Assembly: GCF_016031625.1 (NCBI RefSeq)
Contig: NZ_JACCHP010000021.1
Coordinates: 124,001 to 188,000, forward strand
DNA: 64,000 nt
Direction of reading: 5' to 3'
Origin: Bradyrhizobium agreste
GTDB lineage: Bacteria; Pseudomonadota; Alphaproteobacteria; Rhizobiales; Xanthobacteraceae
Shown: positions 15,759 through 24,739 of the stretch, piece after piece
Position numbering within the stretch: position 1 is the first letter of the stretch
Layout of the letters: every line of letters begins with the position of its first letter
Translations under genes and position numbers: made by a program
Notes under the pieces: generated by a model
The model's input: only the letters and a program-made list of their open reading frames with translations
What the model was told of the DNA's origin: nothing
The model's database searches: none

Positions 15759-16853
15759 CTAGAACGACCCCAGCGCCACCGGGCGGAACGCCTGCAGCAG
15801 CTGCTGGTCGAGCTTGCCGCCCATGCCTTCCATCATCGTGAACGCACGCGAATGGGTGAAGGGCATGCGGTAGGCGCGCTTCTCGACGAGCGCGGCGTAG
15901 ATGTCGACGATCGTCGTCAGGCGCACGATGTCGCTGATCTGGTTCGACGACAGGCCGTTCGGATAGCCGGAGCCGTCGAGGAATTCGTGGTGATGCAGCA
16001 CCACGTCCAGCATCTCCGGCGGGAAGCCGCCTTGGGCGGCGAGCGCCTCGTAGCCGCGGCGCGGATGCTGGCGGACCTGGGCCATCTCCTCGTCGGTGAG
16101 CTTGCCCGGCTTGTCGAGCAGCCAGGCCGGAACGAAGGCCTTGCCGACGTCGTGCAGCAGCGCGGCGCGGGTCAGACGGCGCTGGTCGTCCTCGCGCATG
16201 CCGAGATGCTGGGCGAAGGCGACGGCGAAGCCGGTGACGAACAGGCAATGGCGATAGCTGCCGACATGATGACAGCCGACCGTGGTGAGCCATTCGCGCA
16301 GCGAGGAATGCTTGATCGCCTTCAGGATCTTGCTCTCGGCGGCGATGACGTCGTCGAAGGTCAGGGGCACGCCGAGCGGCAGCTTCTCGAACATCTTGGT
16401 CAGCACCGCATGCGCCGCCTCGACGCCGCGGTTGAGCGTCTTGCCGCGATCGGTCGCGTCATAGGCCGCGGTGTCCGGGAAGGCGGCACGGATGCGCTGC
16501 AGGATGGCCTCGGCCTGGAGCGGCCGTGAGATGGTGTCGGTCGCACCGAGCGCCCAGGCCTGCATGGTGCCGTGATGCAGGGCGTCCGCGAGCACGAACA
16601 GCCGCGGCATCGAACGATAGGCATCGCCGCGCAGCTTGTTGCGGACCCGCTGCACGCTCTCGGGCGAGCGCAGGTTGATGTCGACCACGAGCCCGGAGAG
16701 ATCGCGCGACGGCTGGGCGGGGATCTCCTCCGTCTTCACTGTGGAGACGTCGCCGACCGCCTTCAAGATGCTGGCGAGCTCGCTGCTGCCGTCACTCCGA
16801 TCGGAGGCGAGCAGAAGCCGGCGTTTGGCGGCGGGTTTGGCTGAGGCGTTCAT
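15759..16853 (-). CDS. HD-GYP domain protein with N-terminal receiver-like domain
   Basis: 364 aa. Probable cyclic-di-GMP phosphodiesterase. Residues 11-125 resemble a response-regulator receiver: Asp58 sits in LVVDINL at the phospho-acceptor position, but the conserved Lys is replaced (SRPLQ), so it may be a pseudo-receiver. Residues 200-345 form the HD-GYP domain with LLHDVGK (His234-Asp235), HHE (288-290) and DGSGYP (GYP 296-298); the metal ligands are intact. No sensor kinase is adjacent. A polyelement repeat lies downstream and about 380 bases separate it from the next gene on the left strand. Confidence 0.88.
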   Translation of the reverse strand: MNASAKPAAKRRLLLASDRSDGSSELASILKAVGDVSTVKTEEIPAQPSRDLSGLVVDINLRSPESVQRVRNKLRGDAYRSMPRLFVLADALHHGTMQAWALGATDTISRPLQAEAILQRIRAAFPDTAAYDATDRGKTLNRGVEAAHAVLTKMFEKLPLGVPLTFDDVIAAESKILKAIKHSSLREWLTTVGCHHVGSYRHCLFVTGFAVAFAQHLGMREDDQRRLTRAALLHDVGKAFVPAWLLDKPGKLTDEEMAQVRQHPRRGYEALAAQGGFPPEMLDVVLHHHEFLDGSGYPNGLSSNQISDIVRLTTIVDIYAALVEKRAYRMPFTHSRAFTMMEGMGGKLDQQLLQAFRPVALGSF

Positions 16854-17063
16854 GGCTTCCCCACAAGTACCGGGACCTCGGGCGTATTGGCCTGTCAGCC
16901 TAAGCCGGATCAGGTTCCTTGGCCCTTAAGATGCGTGCTCAATGGAGGCTTGGGGAATTGCACGCAATTTTAGGGATCGGGTTCGGGGAGGGGAACTTCA
17001 AAACCGGCGAAAACAACCCCATGCACAGTAGAACGGGCATTGATCAATAAGGGGAATTTTCTT

Positions 17064-17152
17064 CGTCATGGCCGGGCTTGTCCCGGCCATCCACGGCCTT
17101 GGTCCCCCGCCCGCGAAGAACGTGGATGCCCGGGACAAGCCCGGGCATGACG
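17064..17152. repeat. Palindromic repeat, CGTCATGGCCGGGCTTGTCCCGGCC type
   Basis: Ends CGTCATG/CATGACG with GC-rich inner hairpins. Same family as 21697-21780 and 34266-34351. It occupies the 383-base gap between the HD-GYP and molybdopterin-subunit genes; nothing else is evident there apart from the hairpin at 17181-17209. Confidence 0.8.
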
Positions 17153-17180
17153 GCGTGCGGAGAGAAAGGATCCTAAGCAA

Positions 17181-17209
17181 ATCCGCCGGAGGTTTCCCCT
17201 CCGGCGGAT
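17181..17209 (-). terminator. Hairpin, probable terminator of the molybdenum hydroxylase operon
   Basis: Perfect 12-bp stem (ATCCGCCGGAGG and its complement, arms 17181-17192 and 17198-17209) with a 5-base loop, 28 bases past the stop of the large subunit gene. On the minus strand only a weak T-rich tail (TTTGCTT) follows. Confidence 0.6.
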
Positions 17210-17236
17210 CGGCTCATTTGGCAATCGCGGCTCGGC

Positions 17237-19522
17237 TTACGCCTTCATGCTCGCCTTCACGGCCTCCGCCGTGATCGGCAGGGCCCGGACGCGGGCGCCG
17301 CTGGCATTGAAGATGGCGTTGCCGATGGCCGGCGCGACCACGGTGACCGCCGGCTCGCCGACGCCGGTGGCCTTCTCGCCATTGGCGATCACGGCAACCG
17401 CGACTTCGGGCGTCTGGCTCATGCGCAAGGGCGTGTAGCTGTCGAAATTGGTCTGCTCGATGCCACCGTCCGTCAGCGTCGCCTTCTCGTACATCGCCAG
17501 CGACAGGCCCCACAGCGCCGCACCCTCGACCTGGGCGCGGATGTTGTCGGGATGCACCTGCGTGCCGACGTCGGTAGCGACCGTGAGCTTCTTCACGGTC
17601 ACCTCCCCCGACGGCGCGACGGCGACGTGAGCCACGCACGCCGTCCAGCTCGCGGTCGCGCGCTCCTGCGACGACACGCAGGCGACGCCCATGCCCTCGC
17701 CTTTCGGCAATTGCTTAGTGCCGTAGCCCGACAGTCCCATCGCGGCGAGCAGCGTGTTGCGCAAGCGCTGCGCGCCGCCGTCGTTCTTGCCGGCGCCGTC
17801 GAGCAGCGAGATGCGGAACTGCGCGGGATCCTTGCCCGTCGCCGCCGCGATTTCGTCGATCATGCTTTCGACGGCCCAGAAGGTCCAGCCGGGCGCCACC
17901 GAGCGAAGCTGGCCGGAGGGCGTGGCGTTGTGCGCGAGCTCGTTCTTGATCGCGCGCACATAATGGTTGGGCACGGTGTAGAAGAAGTCCGCCCCGTTCA
18001 CCGTGAAGGAATCGAGCGGGCCCTTCTTGTCGACCGAAGGCGTCAGGAAATCGGGAATTCCCCAGCGCGCGGTCGGCCAGGCCGAGACCACGTCGTGGCT
18101 GATCGCGATCAGCTTGCCATCGCCGTCCACGCCGGCCTTGACCTTCTGGTAGGTGAGCGGCCGCGAGAAATCCATCGTCATGTCGTTCTCGCGCGAATAG
18201 ATCACCTTCACGGGCTTGCCGACCGCCTTGGCCGCCTGCACGGCCGGAATCATCATGTCGGCATCGAGACGCCGGCCGAAGCCGCCGCCCAGCCACATCT
18301 GGTGCATGACCACGAACTTCGGATCGATCCCGGCCGCGCCCGCCGCGATCGCGCCGGAGCGCGTCGCGAACTGGTTGCCGGAATAGATGTGCAGGATGTC
18401 GCCCTTGAACTCCGCAGTGGCGTTCATCGGCTCCAGCGGCGCGTGGATGTTGATGCTGGTGGTGTATTCCGCCTCCAGCACCTTGGCCGCCGAGCCGAAG
18501 GCCGCATTGGGATCGCCGTCCTTGACGAAGAACTGGCCGGAATCCTCCAGGCCCTGCAGCCGCTTGGCCTCGTCGAGCAGCGCCTGGCTCGACAGCTTCG
18601 CATTCGGGCCCGAATCATAGGCGATCTTCAGCGCCTGTGCCGCCTTCTTGGCGTTGGCATAGGTGCTGGCGACGGCGACGACCCAGCCCGACGTCGTGCC
18701 GGTCTTGTCGTCGAGCGTGACGGCCTTGATGAAGCCCGGCACCTTCTTTGCCGCGCTGTCGTCGACCGATTTCACCGTGGCGCCGAAGCGCACCGGCGGC
18801 GTGACGATCGCGCCATAGGCCATGCCCGGCAGCATCACGTCGATGCCGTACTTGGCCGTGCCGTTGGTCTTGGAGGGGATGTCGAGCTGCGGCACCGAGA
18901 CGCCGATCATGGTGTATTGGTCCGGCGTCTTCAGCTTGATCGCCTTGAGCTCGTCGGGCGTGAAGGTTTTCGTCGCCTTGCCGCTTTTCACGACATCGGC
19001 GAACGACATCTGCTTCTTCGATTTCGGATGCACGATCATGGAATCGCGCACCACCAGCTCCGATGCCGGCACGCCCATGGCGGCGGCAGCACCTTCGGTC
19101 AATGCGATCCGCCCGGCCGCACCGGCCCGGCTCATGGCGTCGAAGTTCATCATGGTCGACCAGCTGCCGCCGGTGATCTGCGCGCCCAGCACGGGATCGT
19201 TGAACTTGGGATCGTTGGAGGCGAGCTGCACGCGCATGTCGCTCCATTTCGCGCCCAATTCCTCGCAGACGATCTGCGCCATGGTGGAGGCGATGTGCTG
19301 GCCCATGTCGGCCTTGCCGCAGGTCACGGTGACGAGACCGTCCGGCGAGATCGCATACCACACGCTCGGCTCGAAACTGGCGGGCGCCGCGGCGGCTGCC
19401 GTCTCGATGCCGGGCACGCCGGCATAGCCGAGCACGAGGCCGGTCGCGGCGGTGCCGACGAGGAAGGAGCGGCGGCTGAGATCCGTCGTCTCAGGTGTCA
19501 CGTTCTTCACATGCTCGTTCAT
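17237..19522 (-). CDS. Molybdopterin-binding large subunit, xanthine dehydrogenase family (IorB-like)
   Basis: 761 aa catalytic subunit of a molybdenum hydroxylase, closest in layout to isoquinoline 1-oxidoreductase beta subunit. Start at ATG 19522 after GGAGG. A Tat signal (RRSFLVG, Arg17-Arg18) shows export to the periplasm. Hallmarks: [23 protein letters not shown] near the N-terminus, [18 protein letters not shown] in the Moco region, and [16 protein letters not shown] near the C-terminus with the catalytic Glu of the GVGE motif. The start overlaps the iron-sulfur subunit stop by 4 bases (ATGA). Substrate (N-heterocycle or aldehyde) is not determinable. No FAD subunit or accessory XdhC gene is present nearby. 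Confidence 0.92.
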   Translation of the reverse strand: MNEHVKNVTPETTDLSRRSFLVGTAATGLVLGYAGVPGIETAAAAAPASFEPSVWYAISPDGLVTVTCGKADMGQHIASTMAQIVCEELGAKWSDMRVQLASNDPKFNDPVLGAQITGGSWSTMMNFDAMSRAGAAGRIALTEGAAAAMGVPASELVVRDSMIVHPKSKKQMSFADVVKSGKATKTFTPDELKAIKLKTPDQYTMIGVSVPQLDIPSKTNGTAKYGIDVMLPGMAYGAIVTPPVRFGATVKSVDDSAAKKVPGFIKAVTLDDKTGTTSGWVVAVASTYANAKKAAQALKIAYDSGPNAKLSSQALLDEAKRLQGLEDSGQFFVKDGDPNAAFGSAAKVLEAEYTTSINIHAPLEPMNATAEFKGDILHIYSGNQFATRSGAIAAGAAGIDPKFVVMHQMWLGGGFGRRLDADMMIPAVQAAKAVGKPVKVIYSRENDMTMDFSRPLTYQKVKAGVDGDGKLIAISHDVVSAWPTARWGIPDFLTPSVDKKGPLDSFTVNGADFFYTVPNHYVRAIKNELAHNATPSGQLRSVAPGWTFWAVESMIDEIAAATGKDPAQFRISLLDGAGKNDGGAQRLRNTLLAAMGLSGYGTKQLPKGEGMGVACVSSQERATASWTACVAHVAVAPSGEVTVKKLTVATDVGTQVHPDNIRAQVEGAALWGLSLAMYEKATLTDGGIEQTNFDSYTPLRMSQTPEVAVAVIANGEKATGVGEPAVTVVAPAIGNAIFNASGARVRALPITAEAVKASMKA

Positions 19523-20010
19523 GTGGGCCTCCGCTCGCTCGAGGTGGCCGAGGCGGTGCGCATCTCGGATGCGGCGCGCATGATCGCCTTCTGGATCCGC
19601 GAATAGGTCATGCAGCGGCAGAGATTGCCGTCCATATGGGCGACCACCTCTTCCTTGGTCGGATTGGGATTCTTGGCGAGCAGCGAGGCCGCCTGCATGA
19701 TCTGGCCGGACTGGCAATAGCCGCATTGCGGTACCTGCTCGGCGATCCAGGCCTTCTGCAAGGGGTGATCGCCCTTGGCCGAGAGGCCTTCGATGGTGGT
19801 GATCTTCTTGCCGGCGACGTCACCGACCATGGTCTGGCACGAGCGCACGGCCTCGCCGTTGACGTGCACGGTGCAGGCACCGCACAGCCCGGCACCGCAG
19901 CCGAACTTGGTGCCGGTCATCTGCAATTGCTCGCGGATCGCCCAGAGGAGCGGCGTGTCGTTCGCCGCATCCACGGACAGACTCCGCCCGTTGATGGTGA
20001 GAGTTGGCAT
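19519..20010 (-). CDS. (2Fe-2S)-binding small subunit of molybdenum hydroxylase (IorA-like)
   Basis: 163 aa electron-transfer subunit partnered with the large subunit just downstream. N-terminal plant-type ferredoxin domain with [20 protein letters not shown] and a fourth Cys in [10 protein letters not shown]-terminal helical domain with [21 protein letters not shown] and [12 protein letters not shown] binding the second cluster. Start set at [12 protein letters not shown], the usual N-terminus; AGGGGA lies 9 bases upstream. It has no signal peptide of its own, so it probably rides out with the Tat-exported partner (known for this family). The two genes form a tightly coupled operon. Confidence 0.94.
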   Translation of the reverse strand: MPTLTINGRSLSVDAANDTPLLWAIREQLQMTGTKFGCGAGLCGACTVHVNGEAVRSCQTMVGDVAGKKITTIEGLSAKGDHPLQKAWIAEQVPQCGYCQSGQIMQAASLLAKNPNPTKEEVVAHMDGNLCRCMTYSRIQKAIMRAASEMRTASATSSERRPT

Positions 20011-20308
20011 AGGCGTCTTCCCCTGCCGGTGCATGAAGCCGCTTACGGCGGCAACTTGAATGGCGGACGCCCACCGGGCTGGCGTCAGCCTTGCCGGCGA
20101 GAATGATCGCGTTCCGGCGCGGAGGCAAATGCAATTTGGAACGAGTCGAAAAAACGACCAGCACATCCTCCCGTTGTGCGCCGCGCCAGGGGCGGCGACG
20201 CAGCCACTGGACACAACAGCGCGTGCCTCCGGCATGCGTGCCATCGCATTCAGGCAGTTTCTTCGAGGTAACTTGGCGAGCTAGAGTGCCGCCACACGGA
20301 AACCCTCA

Positions 20309-20467
20309 ACCCTCCCCTGGAGGGGGAGGGTCGATCGCGCGCAGCGCGAGCGGGGTGGGGTGATCTCTCCGCACGGACACTGTTGGACGCGGAGAGACCG
20401 TCACCCCACCCCGTCTCACATGTCGCTACGCTTCATGTGAGCCGACCCTCCCCCTCCAGGGGAGGGT
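20309..20467. repeat. Large inverted-repeat element, copy A1 (159 bp)
   Basis: Outer arms of about 24 bases are perfect reverse complements (ACCCTCCCCTGGAGGGGGAG and its partner). Inside lie GGGGTGGGGTGA/TCACCCCACCCC arms and a core with CTCTCC/GGAGAG. No coding capacity. It fills most of the 498-base gap between the iron-sulfur subunit and the hydrolase; the rest shows nothing. Related copies: 23466, 41997, 52907, 53136 and 57781. Confidence 0.85.
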
Positions 20468-20508
20468 GAAGCACCGAGCGAGCGGCGAGAAAAAAAGGGC
20501 AGGAAACA

Positions 20509-21273
20509 ATGCCGAAGGTTAACCGGGACGGCGTCAACGTCTACTACGAAGTTCATGGCAACGGGCCGCCGCTGCTGCTCACGCATGGCTATTCCTCGAC
20601 ATCGGCGATGTGGCATGGACAGGTCGACGCGCTGGCGAAGGATCACACGCTTATCTTGTGGGACATGCGCGGCCACGGCCAGTCCGATTACCCTGACGAT
20701 CCCAAGGCCTATAGCGAAGACCTCACGGTCGGCGACATGGCGGCGATCCTCGATGCGGTCGGCGCGGAGCGCGCCATCATCGGCGGGCTCTCGCTCGGCG
20801 GCTACATGTCGCTCGCGTTCTATCGCGCACATCCGGAGCGGGCCCGCGCGCTGCTGATCATCGACACCGGCCCCGGCTTCAGGAAGGACGATGCGCGCGA
20901 AGCCTGGAACGCGCGGGCGCTCGCCACCGCCGACCGGCTCGAGCGCGAAGGCCTCGATGTCCTGAAATCGGCGACGCGCGAGCGCGCCACCGCGAACCAT
21001 CGCAACGCCAGGGGACTGGCCCTTGCCGCGCGCGGCATGCTGACCCAGCGCGATGCGCGCGTGATGGAGCTGCTGCCCGAGATCAGAGTGCCCAGCCTGA
21101 TCGTGATCGGCGCCGACGACACCCCGTTCCTCGCCGCGTCCGATTACATGGCCGCAAAAATCCCCGGCGCACAAAAGGTCGTGATCCCCGCGGCCGGACA
21201 CGCCGTCAACATCGATCAGCCCGAGGCTTTTGTTGACGCGGTCGTGCCTTTCCTGAAGAACTTGCCGGCATAG
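20509..21273 (+). CDS. Alpha/beta hydrolase
   Basis: 254 aa alpha/beta-hydrolase fold. Oxyanion region LLLTHGYSSTSAMW, then LWDMRGHGQSDYP, nucleophile elbow GGLSLGGYMS (Ser), acid in VIGADDTPF, and His in PAAGHAVNIDQPEAF. The set fits esterase, lactonase or haloperoxidase-like members; the substrate is unknown. AGGAAACA precedes the ATG. The next gene follows 24 bases downstream on the same strand. Confidence 0.9.
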   Translation: MPKVNRDGVNVYYEVHGNGPPLLLTHGYSSTSAMWHGQVDALAKDHTLILWDMRGHGQSDYPDDPKAYSEDLTVGDMAAILDAVGAERAIIGGLSLGGYMSLAFYRAHPERARALLIIDTGPGFRKDDAREAWNARALATADRLEREGLDVLKSATRERATANHRNARGLALAARGMLTQRDARVMELLPEIRVPSLIVIGADDTPFLAASDYMAAKIPGAQKVVIPAAGHAVNIDQPEAFVDAVVPFLKNLPA

Positions 21274-21297
21274 GCCGATCGAGCAGGGACATAGGCG

Positions 21298-21633
21298 ATG
21301 AAGCTGATGATGCTGGCTGCGGGCACGATGTTGCTGTCGCTATCCGCGCAGGCCGAGCCGATCGGCGCCGTGCCGCCGCGGCAGCCCTTCGTCATGACAT
21401 TGTCGAACAACATTCCGCTCGCCTTCGGCATGGATGCCGAACAGACCGCACGCGCGCTCGGGCAGCCGCTGCAATATGTGCGGGGCCGTCCCGGCCACGA
21501 GATCTACCTCGCGTTGCGCAACATTGGCGGCAGCCGCCTGATCCCCTACCGCCACCGCCTGTTCCTGCAATTCCGCCACGGCCGGCTGGCGGGGTGGACG
21601 GAGGATTACGGCGAGAACTGGATGTGGGAGTGA
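21298..21633 (+). CDS. Small secreted hypothetical protein
   Basis: 111 aa with a signal peptide (KLMMLAAGTMLLSLSAQA, cleavage after AQA) and a mature domain of about 90 residues (PFVMTLSNNIPLAFGMDAEQTARALGQPLQYV...). No recognised family. AGGGA lies upstream of the ATG. Only 24 bases separate it from the hydrolase gene, so the two are probably cotranscribed. A periplasmic location is likely. Confidence 0.75.
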   Translation: MKLMMLAAGTMLLSLSAQAEPIGAVPPRQPFVMTLSNNIPLAFGMDAEQTARALGQPLQYVRGRPGHEIYLALRNIGGSRLIPYRHRLFLQFRHGRLAGWTEDYGENWMWE

Positions 21634-21696
21634 GGGCAGTTCTTCGTGACGCAAAGTGATCGGATCTACGCCGTCAAGCGCTGATATTGCCAACAT

Positions 21697-21780
21697 CGTC
21701 ATGGCCGGGCTTGTCCCGGCCATACGATCTTTCGGGCGGCACCAAGAACGTGGATGCCCGGGACAAGCCCGGGCATGACG
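21697..21780. repeat. Palindromic repeat, CGTCATGGCCGGGCTTGTCCCGG type
   Basis: Same family as 17064-17152: CGTCATGG left end, GGGCATGACG right end. Lies between the small secreted protein and the dienelactone hydrolase. Confidence 0.8.
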
Positions 21781-21836
21781 AGTTTGTGGAGCGAGCAGAA
21801 TTCCCAATCAAATAGCAACCAAGAAGGACAACCCGC

Positions 21837-22508
21837 GTGGGACAAGACATCAAGCTGACGGCCTCGGACAATTTCCAGCTCGGCGCCTATCGCGCTGACC
21901 CTGCCGGTGTGCCGAAGGGCGCGGTGGTGGTGATCCAGGAGATCTTTGGGGTCAATCACCACATCCGCTCGGTTTGCGACCGCCTGGCCGGGGAAGGTTA
22001 TGTCGCGATCGCGCCGTCGATCTTCGACCGGACGGCGCCGAACTTCCAGTCGGGCTATTCGCCCGACGAGATCGCGGAAGCGCGCAAGTTCGTGGCCAAT
22101 CCGGACTGGGCCGCGATGCTGCGCGACACGCAAGCTGCGATCGATGCGGTGAAGAGCATCGGGCCCGTGGGCATCATCGGCTTTTGCTTAGGCGGCAGCA
22201 TCGCTTTCGTCGCGGCGACGCGATTGACCGGCCTGAAGGCTGCGATCGGCTATTACGGCGGCGCCGTCGTGCGCTTCGCCGACGAGACGCCGAAGGTGCC
22301 GACCCAGCTGCATTTCGGCGAGAAGGATGCCGGCATTCCGCTCGCCGACGTCGAGACCATCAGGGCCAAGCGGCCCGAGGTCGAAGTTCATATCTATCCG
22401 GGCGCCCAGCACGGCTTCCATTGCGACGAGCGCGCCAGCTACGACAAGGCCAGCGCCGACATCGCCTGGCCGCGCAGCATGGCGTTCTTCGCGAAGCATT
22501 TGAAATAG
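21837..22508 (+). CDS. Dienelactone hydrolase family protein
   Basis: 223 aa, typical length. GTG start with AAGGA eight bases upstream. The triad is visible: nucleophilic Cys in GIIGFCLGGS, Asp in FGEKDAGIP, and His in PGAQHGFHCDERASYD. In the family the enzyme opens dienelactone in chlorocatechol breakdown, but many homologues are general carboxylesterases, and no catechol genes are nearby. Soluble, no signal peptide. Confidence 0.92.
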   Translation: MGQDIKLTASDNFQLGAYRADPAGVPKGAVVVIQEIFGVNHHIRSVCDRLAGEGYVAIAPSIFDRTAPNFQSGYSPDEIAEARKFVANPDWAAMLRDTQAAIDAVKSIGPVGIIGFCLGGSIAFVAATRLTGLKAAIGYYGGAVVRFADETPKVPTQLHFGEKDAGIPLADVETIRAKRPEVEVHIYPGAQHGFHCDERASYDKASADIAWPRSMAFFAKHLK

Positions 22509-22527
22509 GAATGGCGCTCTCGCCTTC

Positions 22528-22633
22528 CGTCATTCCGGGGCGACGCGTCAGCGTCGAGCCCGGAATCCATCGGGCGTCAGAGCCGGTCGATGAATGGATA
22601 CCGGGTTCGCGCTACGCGCGCCCCGGAATGACG
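22528..22633. repeat. Palindromic repeat, CGTCATTCCGGGGC...CCCCGGAATGACG type
   Basis: Third copy of the family at 13883. Contains GACGCGTCAGCGTC and CGCTACGCGCG hairpin arms. Lies between convergent genes. Confidence 0.8.
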
Positions 22634-22654
22634 AGGAGAGGTTTGGACTGAAAT

Positions 22655-23404
22655 CTAGAACCAGCGCTCGCCGACGAACACAGTGTCGCCGGGCGCGAGC
22701 GGCGTGCCGAGCGGCACCACGGCGCGCATGGCGCCGCCGCTCTCGCTGTGCGTGACGGTGACGAGGTCGCGCTTGGCGCGCGGCGAGAAACCGCCGGCGA
22801 TGGCGACCGCGCTCTCGACCGTCATGTTCGGCACGTAAGGATATTGGCCGGGCGCGAGGACCTCGCCGAGGATGAAGAACGGACGATAGGTCTCGATCTC
22901 GACCGCCACCGAAGGCTCGCGGATATAGCCGTTGCGCAGGCGTGCGGCGATCTCGCCAGCCAGCCCTGCCGTGGTGCGGCCGCGGGCCGGCACCGCGCCG
23001 ATCAGCGGCATGGTGATGGAGCCGCCAGCATCGATCGCATAGCTGTTGGTGAGACCTTCCTGGCCGTAGACCACGACGCGAAGCTTGTCGCCGGCATCGA
23101 GATGGTAGGAGGCGCCGCTGCGCACCGCCATCGGCGCGGCGTAGCCGACCGGCATCGGCGCCGGCGAGGCGGCAAAGGAATTGCTGAACGCCGCGATGGC
23201 ACCGCCGCCGTTGCTGGCGACGACGACCGGCTGCGGCGCATTATAGGGCTGGCCATAGGCCATGGCATCGAGATCGGGACGAGGCTGCACCATCGCGACG
23301 GGGGTTGCGGTCTGCATGCAGCCGCCCAGGGCGAGCGCGGCGGACGCTGCCAAGGACGCCAAGTTCGACCATCGAAACGCGCGTGCAACCGGCACCGGAC
23401 CCAT
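22655..23404 (-). CDS. Polysaccharide export lipoprotein (Wza/ExoF-like)
   Basis: 249 aa from ATG 23404; an in-frame GTG 30 bases upstream would add ten residues. The N-terminus is a lipoprotein signal ending in LALGGC, so it should be lipid-anchored. A variable Pro/Ala region is followed by the Poly_export domain (YHLDAGDKLRVVVYGQEGLTNSYAIDAGGSITMPLIG) and an SLBB-like repeat (FFILGEVLAPGQYPYVPNMTVESAVAIAGGF). It would form part of an outer-membrane export channel for exopolysaccharide. No glycosyltransferase, tyrosine kinase or flippase gene is adjacent; the gene sits alone between repeats. Confidence 0.9.
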   Translation of the reverse strand: MGPVPVARAFRWSNLASLAASAALALGGCMQTATPVAMVQPRPDLDAMAYGQPYNAPQPVVVASNGGGAIAAFSNSFAASPAPMPVGYAAPMAVRSGASYHLDAGDKLRVVVYGQEGLTNSYAIDAGGSITMPLIGAVPARGRTTAGLAGEIAARLRNGYIREPSVAVEIETYRPFFILGEVLAPGQYPYVPNMTVESAVAIAGGFSPRAKRDLVTVTHSESGGAMRAVVPLGTPLAPGDTVFVGERWF

Positions 23405-23465
23405 CCTCGCAACGAGACAGCTCCAGTGATGCACCGGTTATGGTTAATAAAGCGTTGAGTGTCTT

Positions 23466-23624
23466 ACCCTCCCCTGGAGGGGGAGGGTCGATCGCACGAA
23501 GTGCGAGCGGGGTGGGGTGATCTCTCCACACGGGCAGTGTTGGATGTGGAGAGACCGTCACCCCACCCCGGCTCACATTTCGCTGCGCTCAATGTGAACC
23601 GACCCTCCCCCTCCAGGGGAGGGT
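23466..23624. repeat. Large inverted-repeat element, copy A2 (159 bp)
   Basis: Same length, arms and core order as copy A1 (20309-20467). Right half has TCACATTTCGCTGCGCTCAA where A1 has a related variant. Non-coding. Confidence 0.85.
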
Positions 23625-23668
23625 AAGCGACACCTTGCTTGCGGCGAACTTACGCGCTCACGCCGACC

Positions 23669-23986
23669 TCAATCCCGGGAATAGCCGATCAAGGGCTTGC
23701 GCGGGCGGAACAGGATCATCAGGAGGATGCCCAGAATGCCGAGGACGGCAAAGACCGGCTGCTCCAGCACCAGGCGGATCACCGAGGTCCAGAGCCAGGG
23801 CGCCTTGGCCTCGACCCAGGTGCGGAAGGCGGATTGGCTGGCCTGATTGATGTCGTTCCAGAACTGGCCGAAGCGGGTGAATTTGAGGGTCTGGTCGGCC
23901 ACCCAGCGGGCGCCGTCATAGACCATGAAGATGAACCCGCCGGCGAGCAGCAACAGCCCAATCAGTCGGAAAAAGCCGCGGATCAT
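23669..23986 (-). CDS. Small two-helix membrane protein
   Basis: 105 aa with one hydrophobic segment at the N-terminus (FFRLIGLLLLAGGFIFMVYDGA) and one at the C-terminus (VFAVLGILGILLMILFRP), joined by an amphipathic aromatic-rich region. No named domain that I trust. It lies upstream of and divergent from rpsT, near the replication genes. Confidence 0.75.
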   Translation of the reverse strand: MIRGFFRLIGLLLLAGGFIFMVYDGARWVADQTLKFTRFGQFWNDINQASQSAFRTWVEAKAPWLWTSVIRLVLEQPVFAVLGILGILLMILFRPRKPLIGYSRD

Positions 23987-24129
23987 GCCTCACCTACGAT
24001 GGTCGTCCGAGCGGACGACCTTGCGGAACGATGCCAGCCAATAGCCGGGCGACGGCAGAAATTCAACCTCTTCAGGGCGTTACGGCACAAATCCCGGCTG
24101 CCAAAGGCGCGTTTCCACCCCCGAAAGCG

Positions 24130-24158
24130 TTGACGGTGCGAAAGACCCTCTCTATAAG
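24130..24158 (+). promoter_or_regulatory. Sigma-70-type promoter for rpsT
   Basis: TTGACG (24130-24135), 17-nt spacer, TATAAG (24153-24158): close to consensus with ideal spacing. Transcription would start near 24165, giving a leader of about 235 bases before rpsT. No gene lies in that leader. Confidence 0.65.
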
Positions 24159-24399
24159 GGCGCCAACTGGCGGTGGGCGCAATCCCGCCGCCGCTGTTCT
24201 TTGAGCAGTTGCAGGCACCCTGGGCTTCAGGACTTTCTCTTGAAGACACCTTGGAGCCTCAGAGACAGCCGCAAGGCGGTCATGTTCCGGGAACGGCCCA
24301 GCAACCGAACACCCTAAATCCGAGCGTCGATTACGCGGTCAAGCAAGCCGGCGCTACCCGACCAAGACGCGACCGGTACCCGCAAAGGACATTGAGACC

Positions 24400-24666
24400 A
24401 TGGCCAATACCACTTCCGCCAAGAAAGCGACGCGCAAGATCGCCCGCCGCACCGCCGTCAACAAGTCGCGCCGCACCCAGATGCGTGGCGCCGTGCGCAC
24501 TGTCGAGGAAGCCATCAAGAGCGGCGATCGCGCCGCTGCCGTGAAGGCACTCGCGACTGCCGAGCCCGCCTTGATGCGCGCCGCCCAGCGCAACATCATT
24601 CACAAGAACAACGCCAGCCGCAAAGTCTCGCGCCTCACCGCGCAGATCGCCAAGCTCGCGAAGTGA
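24400..24666 (+). CDS. rpsT: 30S ribosomal protein S20
   Basis: 88 aa, standard length. Basic three-helix protein that binds 16S rRNA in early 30S assembly: [37 protein letters not shown] at the N-terminus and [23 protein letters not shown] at the C-terminus. It is the gene before dnaA, as in related alphaproteobacteria. It has a consensus-like promoter, a leader of about 235 bases and a strong terminator, so it is a single-gene unit. Confidence 0.98.
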   Translation: MANTTSAKKATRKIARRTAVNKSRRTQMRGAVRTVEEAIKSGDRAAAVKALATAEPALMRAAQRNIIHKNNASRKVSRLTAQIAKLAK

Positions 24667-24710
24667 TCTTTAGCGACATCGCCTGATCGGTCGATCCGGT
24701 CAGCGCGTCA

Positions 24711-24739
24711 AAAAGCCCGGCCTCGCGCCGGGCTTTTTT
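24711..24739 (+). terminator. Rho-independent terminator of rpsT
   Basis: Stem of about 11 bp (AAAAGCCCGGC / GCCGGGCTTTT, arms 24711-24721 and 24727-24737) with a 5-base loop and a T run, 45 bases after the rpsT stop. Confidence 0.9.

Noticed and set aside
17552-19606. 684-codon frame antisense to the molybdopterin subunit
   Set aside because: Composition shadow of a long GC-rich gene; His/Arg-rich and without a domain.
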